Shown: piece by piece, positions 37,085 to 46,003 of the stretch | How positions within the stretch are numbered: position 1 is the stretch's first letter | Layout of the letters: the number at the start of each line of letters is the position of its first letter | Assembly: GCF_030644385.1 (NCBI RefSeq) | Contig: NZ_CP130060.1 | Location: 248,001 to 312,000 of the forward strand | Length of the DNA stretch: 64,000 nt | Direction: 5' to 3' | Source of the DNA: Stomatobaculum sp. F0698 | Lineage (GTDB): Bacteria > Bacillota > Clostridia > Lachnospirales > Lachnospiraceae | The notes under the pieces: model-generated | Database searches by the model: none | What the model saw: only the letters and a program-made list of their open reading frames with translations | What the model was told of the DNA's origin: nothing | Made by a program: the position numbers and the translations under genes

Positions 37085-37441
37085 TTACCACTCGTGGACT
37101 TTAATCATGCGGCCGTCATCATCCACATCATAGTTCAGGACCTTGGTGTTCCTTGCGAGAGCACCTGTCTCCGGATAGAAGTAGTACCAGTCTCCGTTGA
37201 TTTTGTCCCAGCCGGAATTTCTGACTCCCTTTTTAAAGTAGTAGAAATTGCCCTCTTTGTCTTGCACCCAGCCGGTGACGGACTTGCCGTCCTTACCGCT
37301 GATGGCGACGCCCTGCTCGGTCTGCGTGAGCGTATAGCTGTTTGCATCCAGAAGCTTGTGCGCAGCAAAGGCGGGAACTGCCTGTGATATGGAAAGGACC
37401 AGCGCGAACAGTAATGCAATCCGCAACCCTTTATGCTTCAT
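37085..37441 (-). CDS. Small secreted wall-repeat protein
   Basis: The 118-residue product has a signal peptide (GLRIALLFALVLSISQAVPA, cleavage near AFAA at 24-27) and then at least two choline-binding-like repeats (GWVQDKEGNFYYFKKGVRNS and GWDKINGDWYYFYPETGALA) ending in an Asp-rich segment VDDDGRM. It looks like a mini-version of the neighbouring 412-residue protein, whose last repeat (YFYPESGEMARNT) is very similar to YFYPETGALARNT here, so one may derive from the other. AAAGGAGGA lies 8 bases before the ATG. Confidence 0.85.
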   Translation of the reverse strand: MKHKGLRIALLFALVLSISQAVPAFAAHKLLDANSYTLTQTEQGVAISGKDGKSVTGWVQDKEGNFYYFKKGVRNSGWDKINGDWYYFYPETGALARNTKVLNYDVDDDGRMIKVHEW

Positions 37442-37474
37442 GGTATTATCCTCCTTTCCCCTTTGTCTGCATCA

Positions 37475-37480
37475 ATTATA
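37475..37480 (-). promoter_or_regulatory. Extended -10 promoter of the small wall-repeat gene
   Basis: TGCTATAAT on the minus strand is a perfect TGN-extended -10, about 35 bases before the ATG. Confidence 0.6.
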
Positions 37481-37591
37481 GCAGATTTTATGCAGGAAAA
37501 AAGCGACTTAGGAGAGCTGTAAGCATATCGTAAGGAATTCTACCTTTTTGCCAGCAGAGCCTGTGTCCTATGCAGTATATAGGCTTTGTGG

Positions 37592-37597
37592 TATACT
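37592..37597 (+). promoter_or_regulatory. Extended -10 promoter of the surface-glycan operon
   Basis: TGGTATACT, 57 bases before the ATG at 37654. No convincing -35 is present. Confidence 0.5.
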
Positions 37598-37653
37598 AAA
37601 CGATATATGCCAAGTAGTGGGTGGCAGTCAAAATTTTGAGGCCGGAGGTCAAA

Positions 37654-39591
37654 ATGCGGATTAAAGTCAGCAACTACATTTCGAGAAAATTGGTGGAGAG
37701 CGGCATTGTGCGCGGCTTCAGCGTGGTCGGCGGCGGTGCGATGCACTTAAACAATGCGCTGGGACACGAAGAGGGGCTCACGATTACCTACAACCATCAT
37801 GAGCAGGCCTGTGCGATTGCGGCGGAGTGCTATGCGCGCATCAACAACAAGCCCGCTGTGGTCTGTGTGACCACAGGCCCCGGCGGCACGAATGCGCTGA
37901 CCGGTGTGGTCGGCGCATGGCTTGACTCCATCCCGATGCTTGTGATCTCGGGCCAGATCCGAACGGACTGGACCGCGCGCATGTCGGGTGTACACATCCG
38001 GGCGCTCGGCGACCAGGAATTTGATATCTGCAAGTCGGTCGAGGCGATGACCAAGTACTGTGAGATGGTCACGGATCCGCTGCGCATTCGCTACTGTCTT
38101 GAGAAGGCGCTGTACCTCGCGGAGCACGGAAGACCGGGCCCGACTTGGCTTGACATTCCGCTCGATGTGCAGGGTGCCTTTGTGGAGACAGACGAGCTCC
38201 CGGGCTTCGATCCCGAGAACTACGAGGCGGGCGGCGACGGCTTTGCGGCCCCCTCTCTGCACAAAATTCCCGAGGACGAGGCGGGGAAGGGCGAGTATCG
38301 CGCCGCACTGCCGAAGAAGGTGAGCCGCGAACTTGCGGCGGAAATCATTGACCGCATTGCCGCGGCAAAGCGCCCGGTCTTCAACGCGGGCAACGGCATC
38401 CGGATTGCGAACGCGCACGCGGAATTCCTCGCGGTCGCGCGAAAGCTCGGCATTCCGGTTGTGGTCGGCTGGGATTCCGAGGACTGCCTCCCGAGCGACG
38501 ACCCGCTCTACGCGGGACGCCCGGGTAACTTTGGCGACCGCCCGGGTAACTTTGCGGTTCAGAACGCGGACCTGGTCTTCTCGGTGGGCTCTCGCCTCAG
38601 CGTGCGCCAGGTCGGCTTCCAGTCGAAGGCGTGGGCGCGCGAGGCCTTCACGATTGTGAACGACATCGACGCGGAGGAACTGAAGAAGCCCACCATCCAT
38701 GTCTCGCTTCCGGTCCATGCGGATGCAAAGGATCTCTTGACGGTCATGAACGAGCTGCTGGATGAAACGCAGACGCCGATTTTCGGCGGCGGCGAGGGGC
38801 TCCGCGGCATGAGCTGGAGCGAGACCTGCAAGTACTGGGTGAAGCACTATCCGGTCGTGCAGGAGAAGCACTTAGCGGTTCCGGCTTCGCGCCCGGCAAA
38901 TGTCTATGCGCTGATTCATAAGCTCGGCGATGCGGTGAAGGAGAACACGATCACCGTGGTCGGAAACGGCTCCGCCTGCGTGGTCGGCGGCCATGCCTAC
39001 CGGATTAAGAAGGGGCAGCGCTTCATCTCGAATTCCGCAATCGCTTCGATGGGCTACGATCTTCCGGCGGCCATCGGCGCGGCCAAGGCGAACGAGGATC
39101 GTGAGCGCTACGAGCGCGATATTGTCCTCCTGACCGGCGACGGCAGCATTATGATGAACCTGCAGGAACTTGAGACCATCTCCGGCGCAAAGATGCCGAT
39201 TAAAATTTTCCTCATCAACAACGACGGCTACCACTCGATTCGCCAGACCGAGCGCAACTTCTTCGGCGACCAGCCGTTAATCGGCATCGGCAGCGACAGC
39301 GGGGATCTCAGCTTCCCGTCCTTTGAGAAGGTCGCGGCGGCGTTTGAGCTGCCCTATGTCGCGGCGCGGAATAACGATGAGATCGACGCGGCGTTGCAAA
39401 AGACCCTCGCGGCAGAAGGACCGATACTCTGCGAGATCTTCGTGGACACGGACCAGAACTTTGAGCCGAAATCCGGCGGAAAGCGTCTGCCGGACGGCAG
39501 CATGGTGAGCCCGCCGCTTGAGGAGCTGGTGCCCTTCCTGAGCGATGAGGAATTGGATGAGAATATGATCGTGCCGAGGTATCAGCCGTGA
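37654..39591 (+). CDS. Thiamine-diphosphate-dependent enzyme of the acetolactate synthase family
   Basis: The 645-residue protein has the three-domain layout of ThDP enzymes. The activating glutamate is Glu50 in YNHHEQACAIAAECYARI, the N-terminal domain continues with TTGPGGTNALTGV, and the ThDP/Mg2+ motif begins at GDGSIMMN near residue 495 and ends at FLINNDGYHS. It is longer than acetolactate synthase, with an extra central segment near 180-220. Homologues occur in polysaccharide loci; one studied relative, YerE, adds an acetaldehyde unit from pyruvate to a 4-keto sugar. Here it starts an operon of sugar genes, so a role in making a branched sugar is more likely than in valine synthesis, but that is inference. 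GGAGG precedes the ATG. Its stop overlaps the next gene by 4 bases. Confidence 0.8.
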   Translation: MRIKVSNYISRKLVESGIVRGFSVVGGGAMHLNNALGHEEGLTITYNHHEQACAIAAECYARINNKPAVVCVTTGPGGTNALTGVVGAWLDSIPMLVISGQIRTDWTARMSGVHIRALGDQEFDICKSVEAMTKYCEMVTDPLRIRYCLEKALYLAEHGRPGPTWLDIPLDVQGAFVETDELPGFDPENYEAGGDGFAAPSLHKIPEDEAGKGEYRAALPKKVSRELAAEIIDRIAAAKRPVFNAGNGIRIANAHAEFLAVARKLGIPVVVGWDSEDCLPSDDPLYAGRPGNFGDRPGNFAVQNADLVFSVGSRLSVRQVGFQSKAWAREAFTIVNDIDAEELKKPTIHVSLPVHADAKDLLTVMNELLDETQTPIFGGGEGLRGMSWSETCKYWVKHYPVVQEKHLAVPASRPANVYALIHKLGDAVKENTITVVGNGSACVVGGHAYRIKKGQRFISNSAIASMGYDLPAAIGAAKANEDRERYERDIVLLTGDGSIMMNLQELETISGAKMPIKIFLINNDGYHSIRQTERNFFGDQPLIGIGSDSGDLSFPSFEKVAAAFELPYVAARNNDEIDAALQKTLAAEGPILCEIFVDTDQNFEPKSGGKRLPDGSMVSPPLEELVPFLSDEELDENMIVPRYQP

Positions 39592-40568
39592 GAGTGCTCT
39601 TAAGCGGTGTGAGCAGTTTTTTGGGGCTCGCACTCGCAAAGGAGCTGCTCGACGCGGGACATGAAGTGTTTGCGCCGCTCCGGCCGAAGCCGGGGCGGGC
39701 AGCGCTGCCGCTCGCGGGGAAGGGCTTTCATCTCTTCCCGGGCGATATGGAAGAGAGGACTGTTCTTCGGCAGAATCTGGAACAGGAACTGACGGCAGCG
39801 GAGGCGCTGCCGTTAGATGTCTGTTTCCACCTCGCCTGGGGCGGGGTGGGACAGCGCGGGCGCATGGACCGGGAAATCCAGGAGAGAAACCTTGAGGCCT
39901 CGGAGGACATGTTGGCCCTTGCGGCGGAATTCGGCGCGAAGCGCTTTCTGTTTGCGGGCTCGCAGGCGGAGTACGGCGTCACGCTGGAGCGCGTGCGGCG
40001 CGGGGAGTTCCCGGACGGCGCGTATGATGAGACGACACCTTGTCGGCCGATTTCGGAGTACGGGCGCGCCAAGCTCGCCTTTTCGGAGCGCGGACGGGAA
40101 ATTGCGGTGCGTCTCGGCGCGGATTATCGCCATCTTCGCATCTTCTCGGTCTACGGGCCCGGGGATCACGAGACCGCGATTGTGCCGACGGCGGTCAGGG
40201 CAGCCGCGGCGGGGGAGGAAGCGCGCTTCGGTCCCTGCGAACAGCAGTGGAACTTTTTGGCGCTCCAGGATGCCGTTCGTGCCCTTCGTCTGCTCGGTGA
40301 AGCCGAGGGACAAATGCAGGGCGAAATCTTCAATGTCGCAAGCCTCGACACGCGATCTCTTCGGTCTTTTGTCGAGGAGATATTTGAGACGGCGGGACAG
40401 CCCGCCGCACTTGCACACTTTGCGCCGCGAGAGACAGGGCCCGAAGGAACACCCTATCTCGCGCCGGACATTGCGAAATTACTGCGGAGCATAGACTGGA
40501 AACCCGAAATCAGCTTTCGCGCGGGCGTGCGGGAGTTGCTCTCGGATACCGTCAACGGAGAGAACTGA
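39588..40568 (+). CDS. NAD-dependent sugar epimerase/dehydratase family protein
   Basis: The 326-residue protein is an extended short-chain dehydrogenase. The N-terminal nucleotide motif reads GVSSFLGLALA, a variant of GxxGxxG, and the catalytic pair YxxxK is in SEYGRAK near residue 154, with the upstream Ser in LFAGSQAEYG. The segment YRHLRIFSVYGPGDHETAIV is typical of sugar-nucleotide epimerases, 4-ketoreductases and dehydratases. The start is GTG, overlapping the previous stop by 4 bases (GTGA), so it is translationally coupled to the ThDP enzyme. The exact reaction is not readable; a 4-ketoreductase finishing a modified sugar would fit. Confidence 0.82.
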   Translation: MRVLLSGVSSFLGLALAKELLDAGHEVFAPLRPKPGRAALPLAGKGFHLFPGDMEERTVLRQNLEQELTAAEALPLDVCFHLAWGGVGQRGRMDREIQERNLEASEDMLALAAEFGAKRFLFAGSQAEYGVTLERVRRGEFPDGAYDETTPCRPISEYGRAKLAFSERGREIAVRLGADYRHLRIFSVYGPGDHETAIVPTAVRAAAAGEEARFGPCEQQWNFLALQDAVRALRLLGEAEGQMQGEIFNVASLDTRSLRSFVEEIFETAGQPAALAHFAPRETGPEGTPYLAPDIAKLLRSIDWKPEISFRAGVRELLSDTVNGEN

Positions 40569-40582
40569 GGGAGGAAACAGAC

Positions 40583-41731
40583 GTGAAGAGATGTATTGCC
40601 TGCGGTGCGCCGCTTTCCGCGGAGCCGTTGCTTACCATTGAGAACATGCCCGCCGCCGCGCAGCATCTGCCGCGCCCGGAGGATGCCGCGACCGAGCGCG
40701 GGGTCACACTCAGGCTCTGCGCCTGCACGGGTTGCGGGCTCACCCAGCTCGACACCAAGCCGGTTTCCTACTACCGCGATGTGATACGTTCCGGCGGCTA
40801 TTCGGAGACCATGGATAAGCTTCGCCGCGCGCAGTACGACGCCTGGATTCCTGCCTTTCACTTAGAGGGGAAGAAGATACTGGAGGCCGGCTGCGGGCAG
40901 GGCGAGTTTCTTTCCATCCTCGCGGCGTATCCGGTTAAAGCCTACGGGATGGAGCACTTTCACGAGCTTGTGGTAAAGGCGCGCGAAAAGGGCCTCACGG
41001 TCGCGGAGGAATATCCGGAGCGGGAGGATCAGCTTTTTGAGAACGGCCCCTTTGACGGCTTTACCTCGTTTAACTTTCTCGAGCACCAGCCGGACCCGGC
41101 GGCCTATCTTCGCGCGATTGCAAACAATCTGACGGCGGGCGGCGCAGGTCTCGTGACGGTGCCGAGCTTTGAGTACATTCTCGAAGAGAACAGCTTCTAC
41201 GAGTTCATTCCGGACCATCTCTCCTACTTCACCGAGGATAGCCTAAGTTCGCTTATGAACCGCTGCGGCTTTGACGTCCTAAAAAAAGAACGCGTGAACC
41301 GCGATACGATTTCGGTCTGGGTGAAAAAGAAGGCGAGACCCGAGGTCTCGGGGCTCATTGAGAAGCAAAAGAGCATTGCACGGGATATCACGGGCCTTGT
41401 GGATGAGGCTGCGGCGCGCGGGAAGGTCGCAATCTGGGGCGCTTCGCACCAGGGTTTTTCGATTGCGGCTTCCCTCGGACTCGGCGATAGAATCTGCTAC
41501 ATCATCGACTCCGCGCCCTTTAAGCAGGGGCACATCGCCCCCGCGTCGCATATTCCGATTGTTTCGCCGGAGACGGCGATGCGGGATCCGGCGAGCTGCA
41601 TCCTGATCGTCGCGCCGGGCTATACCGAGGAAATCGCGGCGCGCATTCGTGAGAACTTCCCGGCGGGAACCGAGATTTGGACGCTTCGGAGCGATGTACC
41701 CGAGCGGCTCACAGACAGGAGAGATGCATGA
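40583..41731 (+). CDS. Zinc-containing sugar C-methyltransferase
   Basis: The 382-residue protein has the three-part layout of sugar C-methyltransferases such as TylC3 and NovU. An N-terminal zinc site (Cys4, Cys7, Cys48, Cys51) is followed by a SAM-binding domain with EAGCGQGEFLS at about 101-111, and a C-terminal domain starting KVAIWGASHQGFSIAASLGL near 275. In characterised members the enzyme methylates C3 of a 4-keto sugar nucleotide. The start is GTG, preceded by GGGAGGAAA. It overlaps the next gene by 4 bases (ATGA), so the whole cluster is tightly coupled. Confidence 0.85.
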   Translation: MKRCIACGAPLSAEPLLTIENMPAAAQHLPRPEDAATERGVTLRLCACTGCGLTQLDTKPVSYYRDVIRSGGYSETMDKLRRAQYDAWIPAFHLEGKKILEAGCGQGEFLSILAAYPVKAYGMEHFHELVVKAREKGLTVAEEYPEREDQLFENGPFDGFTSFNFLEHQPDPAAYLRAIANNLTAGGAGLVTVPSFEYILEENSFYEFIPDHLSYFTEDSLSSLMNRCGFDVLKKERVNRDTISVWVKKKARPEVSGLIEKQKSIARDITGLVDEAAARGKVAIWGASHQGFSIAASLGLGDRICYIIDSAPFKQGHIAPASHIPIVSPETAMRDPASCILIVAPGYTEEIAARIRENFPAGTEIWTLRSDVPERLTDRRDA

Positions 41732-42819
41732 AAGCCTTTGTGTTACAGGCGCCGGGACGCGCGCTGCTGATTGACGACGCGCCGCGCGCCGTCTTGGAGG
41801 AACCCTACGGCGCTGTTTTGGAGCCGGTGGTTGTGTCCCCCTGTAGTTCGGACGTCAACACGGTCTACGGAAGCGGTTCCAAAAAGCCGGACAATCTCAT
41901 CCTGGGACATGAGTGCATTGCGCGGGTCAAGGCGGTCGCAAGCCGTGTGCGGGACTTTCAGGTCGGCGATTTGGTCGCGGTGCCGGCCATTACGCCGGAC
42001 TGGCGCAATGTCGAAATTCAGGAGGGGAACGACCGCCATGCGGGGCGTCCCTTCTCGGGCAATGCGCTCGGGAGAAGCATTCCGGGCGTCTTTGCCGAGG
42101 AATTTGCGATTGCGGATGCCGATACGACCCTCGCAAAACTGCCGGAAGGCGTGAGCCTTGAGGACGCGCTGATGTGCGTCGATATGGCGACGACAGGCTT
42201 TACCGGCGTTGAGGCGGCAGAACTCAAATTCGGCGATACGGTCGCGGTGCTCGGCATCGGCGCGGTGGGGCTCATGGTCGTGCAAGGTGCCGCGCTGCAG
42301 GGAGCCGCCGAGATTTACGCGGTCGGCACGCGGGAAATCAGCGTGCGGCGCGCCCTGGAATTCGGCGCGACGGAAGTTCTGAGTTATAAGGACGGCGATA
42401 TCCGGGAACAGATTCTTGCGAGAACCGGCGGACGGGGCGCGGATGCGGTCTTTGTCTGCGGCGGCAACGACGATACCTTCCGGGAGGCTGTCGACATGGT
42501 GCGCTACGGCATAGGCCGCGTCGTGAACTTAAAGCACTATCCCGGAGACGGCGACATCGGGATTCCGAAGTTTTCCGGCGGCAGAGGCATGGCGGGAAAG
42601 ACCGTCCATCTGGAGCTCTGCAAGGGCGGAAGGGCGCGTATGGAGCGGCTTCTGCGCCTCGTGAAGGCCGGCAGGATACAGCCCGGGCGCATGGTCACGC
42701 ATAAGCTCGAGGGCTTTCCGGCACTTGCGGAAGGGCTCGAACTCATGCGGCAAAAACCGCAGGATTTAATCAAGGTGATGGTGCGCCTTTCGCCGGGAGG
42801 AGAGGAAAAGCAGGCATGA
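41728..42819 (+). CDS. Zinc-dependent alcohol dehydrogenase, isopropanol dehydrogenase type
   Basis: The 363-residue protein belongs to the medium-chain zinc dehydrogenases. The catalytic-zinc ligands Cys39, His61 and Asp152 (VVVSPCSSDV, LGHECIA, MCVDMATTG) occur at the spacing seen in Thermoanaerobacter NADP-dependent secondary alcohol dehydrogenase. The nucleotide motif GIGAVG is near residue 175, and no structural-zinc cysteine cluster is present. In this operon it could reduce a keto group on a sugar or on a ThDP-derived side chain rather than make an alcohol for fermentation. The ATG is embedded in the previous stop (ATGA). Confidence 0.85.
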   Translation: MKAFVLQAPGRALLIDDAPRAVLEEPYGAVLEPVVVSPCSSDVNTVYGSGSKKPDNLILGHECIARVKAVASRVRDFQVGDLVAVPAITPDWRNVEIQEGNDRHAGRPFSGNALGRSIPGVFAEEFAIADADTTLAKLPEGVSLEDALMCVDMATTGFTGVEAAELKFGDTVAVLGIGAVGLMVVQGAALQGAAEIYAVGTREISVRRALEFGATEVLSYKDGDIREQILARTGGRGADAVFVCGGNDDTFREAVDMVRYGIGRVVNLKHYPGDGDIGIPKFSGGRGMAGKTVHLELCKGGRARMERLLRLVKAGRIQPGRMVTHKLEGFPALAEGLELMRQKPQDLIKVMVRLSPGGEEKQA

Positions 42820-43775
42820 AAAAAATCAGCGTTGTGATTCCCTGCTATAACGAAGAAGAAAATGTAGGGCCGATGGCGGAAACGCTGGTGGGCCTCTTTC
42901 GGCATGAGCTCGCAGCCTATGACTACGAGCTCATCTTCATTGACAACGATTCGCAGGACAGAACCAGAGAGTACCTCCGCGCGCTCTGCGCGGAGAACCA
43001 TAAAATCAAGGCAATCTTTAACGCCAAAAACTTCGGACAGTTCAACTCGCCCTACTACGGGATGCTCCAGTCGACCGGCGATGCGACGGTACTCATGGCG
43101 GCGGATTTCCAGGACCCGCCGGAAATGCTGATCAAGTATGCGGCGGCCTGGGAAGAGGGCTATAAGATCGCAATCGGCATCAAGACCCACAGCGCGGAGA
43201 ATCCGCTCATGTACCACCTCCGCTCGCTCTACTACAAGTGGATACGGAAGCTCTCCGAGGTGGATCAGATTGAGCACTTCACGGGCTTCGGTCTCTACGA
43301 CAAGAGCTTTATTCAGGTGCTCCGGGATCTGGATGACCCGACGCCCTTTCTCCGCGGCATTGTCGCGGAACTCGGCTATCGCCGGAAGGAAATCCCCTAC
43401 GATCAGCCGAAGCGCCGCGCGGGCAAGACGAGCAACAATCTCTATAAGCTCTACGACGCGGCCATGCTCTCGGTAACTTCCTATACGAAGTTCGGGCTGC
43501 GCCTTGCGACTTTCATCGGCGGCATTACCCTGGTGCTGAGCGTCGTGATTGCGCTCATCTATCTCGTGATGAAGCTCCTCTACTGGGATCGCTTCCAGGC
43601 GGGCTTAACGCCGCTCTTAATCGGCATGCTCTTTCTCGGCGCGGTGCAGATTTTCTTCATCGGCATGGTCGGCGAGTATGTGCTGACGATTAACCAGCGC
43701 GTCATGAAGCGCCCGCTGGTGGTCGAGGCGGAGCGACTTAATTTTGACAGTGAGGACGCGGAGGAGACGCGATGA
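42816..43775 (+). CDS. Membrane glycosyltransferase of the polyprenyl-phosphate sugar synthase (GtrB/DPM) type
   Basis: The 319-residue protein has a GT2 catalytic domain (VVIPCYNEEENVGPMAETL, with acidic motif AADFQDPPE near 95-103) and two C-terminal transmembrane helices at about 228-255 and 266-292, the layout of GtrB, ArnC and related enzymes. These transfer a sugar from a nucleotide to undecaprenyl phosphate so that it can be flipped and added to a glycan outside the cell. The start overlaps the previous gene by 4 bases. The sugar donor may be the product of the four preceding enzymes, which is inference from position. Confidence 0.87.
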   Translation: MKKISVVIPCYNEEENVGPMAETLVGLFRHELAAYDYELIFIDNDSQDRTREYLRALCAENHKIKAIFNAKNFGQFNSPYYGMLQSTGDATVLMAADFQDPPEMLIKYAAAWEEGYKIAIGIKTHSAENPLMYHLRSLYYKWIRKLSEVDQIEHFTGFGLYDKSFIQVLRDLDDPTPFLRGIVAELGYRRKEIPYDQPKRRAGKTSNNLYKLYDAAMLSVTSYTKFGLRLATFIGGITLVLSVVIALIYLVMKLLYWDRFQAGLTPLLIGMLFLGAVQIFFIGMVGEYVLTINQRVMKRPLVVEAERLNFDSEDAEETR

Positions 43776-46003
43776 AGTACAGAGTCGACGTGGTGCGAAT
43801 TCGAGAGAACTATATCACCCTAAACGGCTGGGCCATCGGGCGAAACCCGGAGAGTGAGGCGACGTTTTCGGTCGAGGATGAGGCACACCGCGCCCTTCCC
43901 TTCAAGCTCGTCAGAACGCGGCGGGACGATGTGAGCCAGATCTACTATCACCAAGCCTCGGAAAAAGAATACGGCTTTGACATCCGCTTCCCCTACGAGC
44001 GCGGAAAGAATTACTATCTTGTCATTTCCGTCGAAGGGCGGAAAGTGCGAGTCAAGTACAACGAAGAGCTGATCGCGAAGCGCTCCTCGGTCGCTCATAA
44101 GCGCATGGAGAAAATCAAGGATCTCTGCAATATGGAGACCGTGCGCGTGGCCTTTGACTATTTCAAGAAGCACGGCTTAAAAAAGCTCTTCTTAAAATCC
44201 AAGAATAAGTTACAGGGCATAGATTCGGATTACGAGTACGCCGAGTGGTACGAGAAGACAAGACCCACGGAGGCGGAGTTAAAGCGCCAGCGGGAAACGG
44301 TCTTTGACGATACGGCTCCCCTCTTCTCGATTGTGATTCCGCTCTTTGAGACACCGGCGGTGTATTTGAAGGCGCTCCTCGACTCCCTGCTCGCGCAGAC
44401 CTATACGAAGTTCGAGCTCTGTCTTGCGGACGGCAGCCGCCCCGGGAAGGACACGGAGGCTGTTCTCAGGGACTATGCGGCGCGCGATTCGAGAATACGC
44501 TATACGGTGCTCGGCGAGAACCGCGGCATCGCGGGCAATACAAATGCGGCGCTTGCCCTTGCGGCGGGTGATTTTGTGGTGCTCTGCGACCACGACGATA
44601 TTCTGCCGCCCGAGGCGCTCTTCTTTTTTGCAGAGGCCATCGTGAAGGAGCCGGAGACCGACTGTCTCTACTCCGACGAGGACAAGCTCGACATGGACGG
44701 CGGTTCCCTCTTCGACCCGCATTTTAAGCCGGACTTTAACCCGGATCTGCTCGGCTCGGTCAACTATATCTGCCACCTCTTTGCGGTGCGGAAGAGTCTT
44801 CTCGACACAGTCGGGCAGTTTGACGCGGCCTATGACGGCGCCCAGGACTATGACTTTATCTTCCGCGTGACCGAGAAAGCGCGGCACATAGTCCATGTCC
44901 CGAAGGTGCTCTACCACTGGCGCTGTCACATGAACTCGACGGCCTCGAACCCGGAGAGCAAGCTCTATGCCTTCGAGGCGGGAGCAAGGGCCATCCGCGC
45001 GCATTACGAGCGCGTCTACCCGGAACTCAAAATCAAAGAAGTCAAAAAGGGCGTGGATTACGGCATTTACCACACGATTTTCGAACTCACGGAAGAGCCC
45101 CTGGTCTCGGTCATCATCCCGAACAAGGATCACCGTGAAGATCTCGACAAGGCCGTGCGTTCGCTCCTCGAGAAGGGAACTTACAAGAATCTGGAGTTCA
45201 TTGTCGTCGAGAATAACTCGACCGATCCCGAGACCTTTGCCTATTATGAGGCGATTCAGAAGGAGTTGCCGCAGGTCAAAGTTGTTTACTATGAGGGCGG
45301 TTTTAATTTCTCGAAGATTAATAATTTCGGCGTTCGCTATGCGAAGGGCGAGTATCTGCTCTTTTTGAACAACGATGTGGAGCTTATTAACCCCGATACG
45401 ATGCGGGAGCTGCTCGGCTACGGGATGCGACGGGATGTCGGCGCGGTCGGCTGCCGCCTCCTCTACGAGGACGATACGATACAGCACGCGGGCGTGGTGA
45501 TCGGCTTCGGCGGCATTGCGGGGCACACCTTTATCGGTCTCCATGAGGTGCAGAACAGCTACTTCCACCGCGCGCTGACCGCCCAGGACTACTCGGCGGT
45601 GACGGCGGCCTGCCTGCTCACGAAGAAGGAACTCTTCCTCTCGGTGGGCGGTTTCACGGAGGAACTGGCGGTCGCCTTTAACGACATTGACTACTGCCTC
45701 AAAGTGAGAGCGGCGGGGCAGCTGGTGGTCTATAACCCCTACGCGCTTTTGCATCACTACGAGTCGAAGTCGCGCGGTCTCGAGGACACGCCGGAAAAAG
45801 TGGAGCGCTTTAACCGCGAGGTGGCGCGCTTCATGAAGCGCTGGCCCGAAATTCTGGAGCAGGGAGACCCCTACTATAACCCCAATCTGACACTCAGAAA
45901 GTCAAATTTTGCGCTCCGGGATCTCGACAAGGAGAAAATCGGAGAGCCCTATCACATGCCGGGGATTGAGAAATACCTTAGCGAATCGGAGGAAGAGTCG
46001 TGA
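43772..46003 (+). CDS. Two-domain GT2 glycosyltransferase with N-terminal beta domain
   Basis: The 743-residue protein has an N-terminal beta-rich domain (residues 1-105, unknown role), a first GT2 domain from about 183 (FSIVIPLFETPAVYLKALLD, acidic motif YSDEDKLDMDG) and a second from about 445 (VSVIIPNKDHREDLDKAVRS, acidic motif FLNNDVELI and the acceptor-site region AFNDIDYCLKVRAAG). Tandem GT2 enzymes of this kind build repeating units of O-antigens, rhamnans or capsule, each domain forming one linkage. It has no membrane segment. Starts and stops overlap neighbours by 4 bases on both sides. Confidence 0.85.
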   Translation: MKYRVDVVRIRENYITLNGWAIGRNPESEATFSVEDEAHRALPFKLVRTRRDDVSQIYYHQASEKEYGFDIRFPYERGKNYYLVISVEGRKVRVKYNEELIAKRSSVAHKRMEKIKDLCNMETVRVAFDYFKKHGLKKLFLKSKNKLQGIDSDYEYAEWYEKTRPTEAELKRQRETVFDDTAPLFSIVIPLFETPAVYLKALLDSLLAQTYTKFELCLADGSRPGKDTEAVLRDYAARDSRIRYTVLGENRGIAGNTNAALALAAGDFVVLCDHDDILPPEALFFFAEAIVKEPETDCLYSDEDKLDMDGGSLFDPHFKPDFNPDLLGSVNYICHLFAVRKSLLDTVGQFDAAYDGAQDYDFIFRVTEKARHIVHVPKVLYHWRCHMNSTASNPESKLYAFEAGARAIRAHYERVYPELKIKEVKKGVDYGIYHTIFELTEEPLVSVIIPNKDHREDLDKAVRSLLEKGTYKNLEFIVVENNSTDPETFAYYEAIQKELPQVKVVYYEGGFNFSKINNFGVRYAKGEYLLFLNNDVELINPDTMRELLGYGMRRDVGAVGCRLLYEDDTIQHAGVVIGFGGIAGHTFIGLHEVQNSYFHRALTAQDYSAVTAACLLTKKELFLSVGGFTEELAVAFNDIDYCLKVRAAGQLVVYNPYALLHHYESKSRGLEDTPEKVERFNREVARFMKRWPEILEQGDPYYNPNLTLRKSNFALRDLDKEKIGEPYHMPGIEKYLSESEEES

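Noticed and set aside
38516..38556. Short direct repeat CGCCCGGGTAACTTTG in two copies
   Set aside because: It is a small in-frame duplication (GRPGNFGDRPGNF) inside the ThDP enzyme gene, not an attachment site, CRISPR repeat or insertion end.
37654..39591. Assignment of the ThDP enzyme as the acetolactate synthase of valine synthesis (ilvB)
   Set aside because: It is longer than typical IlvB, lacks a neighbouring ilvN or ilvC, and starts a surface-sugar operon.
44279..45757. A 492-codon minus-strand frame opposite the tandem glycosyltransferase
   Set aside because: It is antisense to a gene with two clear GT2 domains and has a compositionally biased protein.
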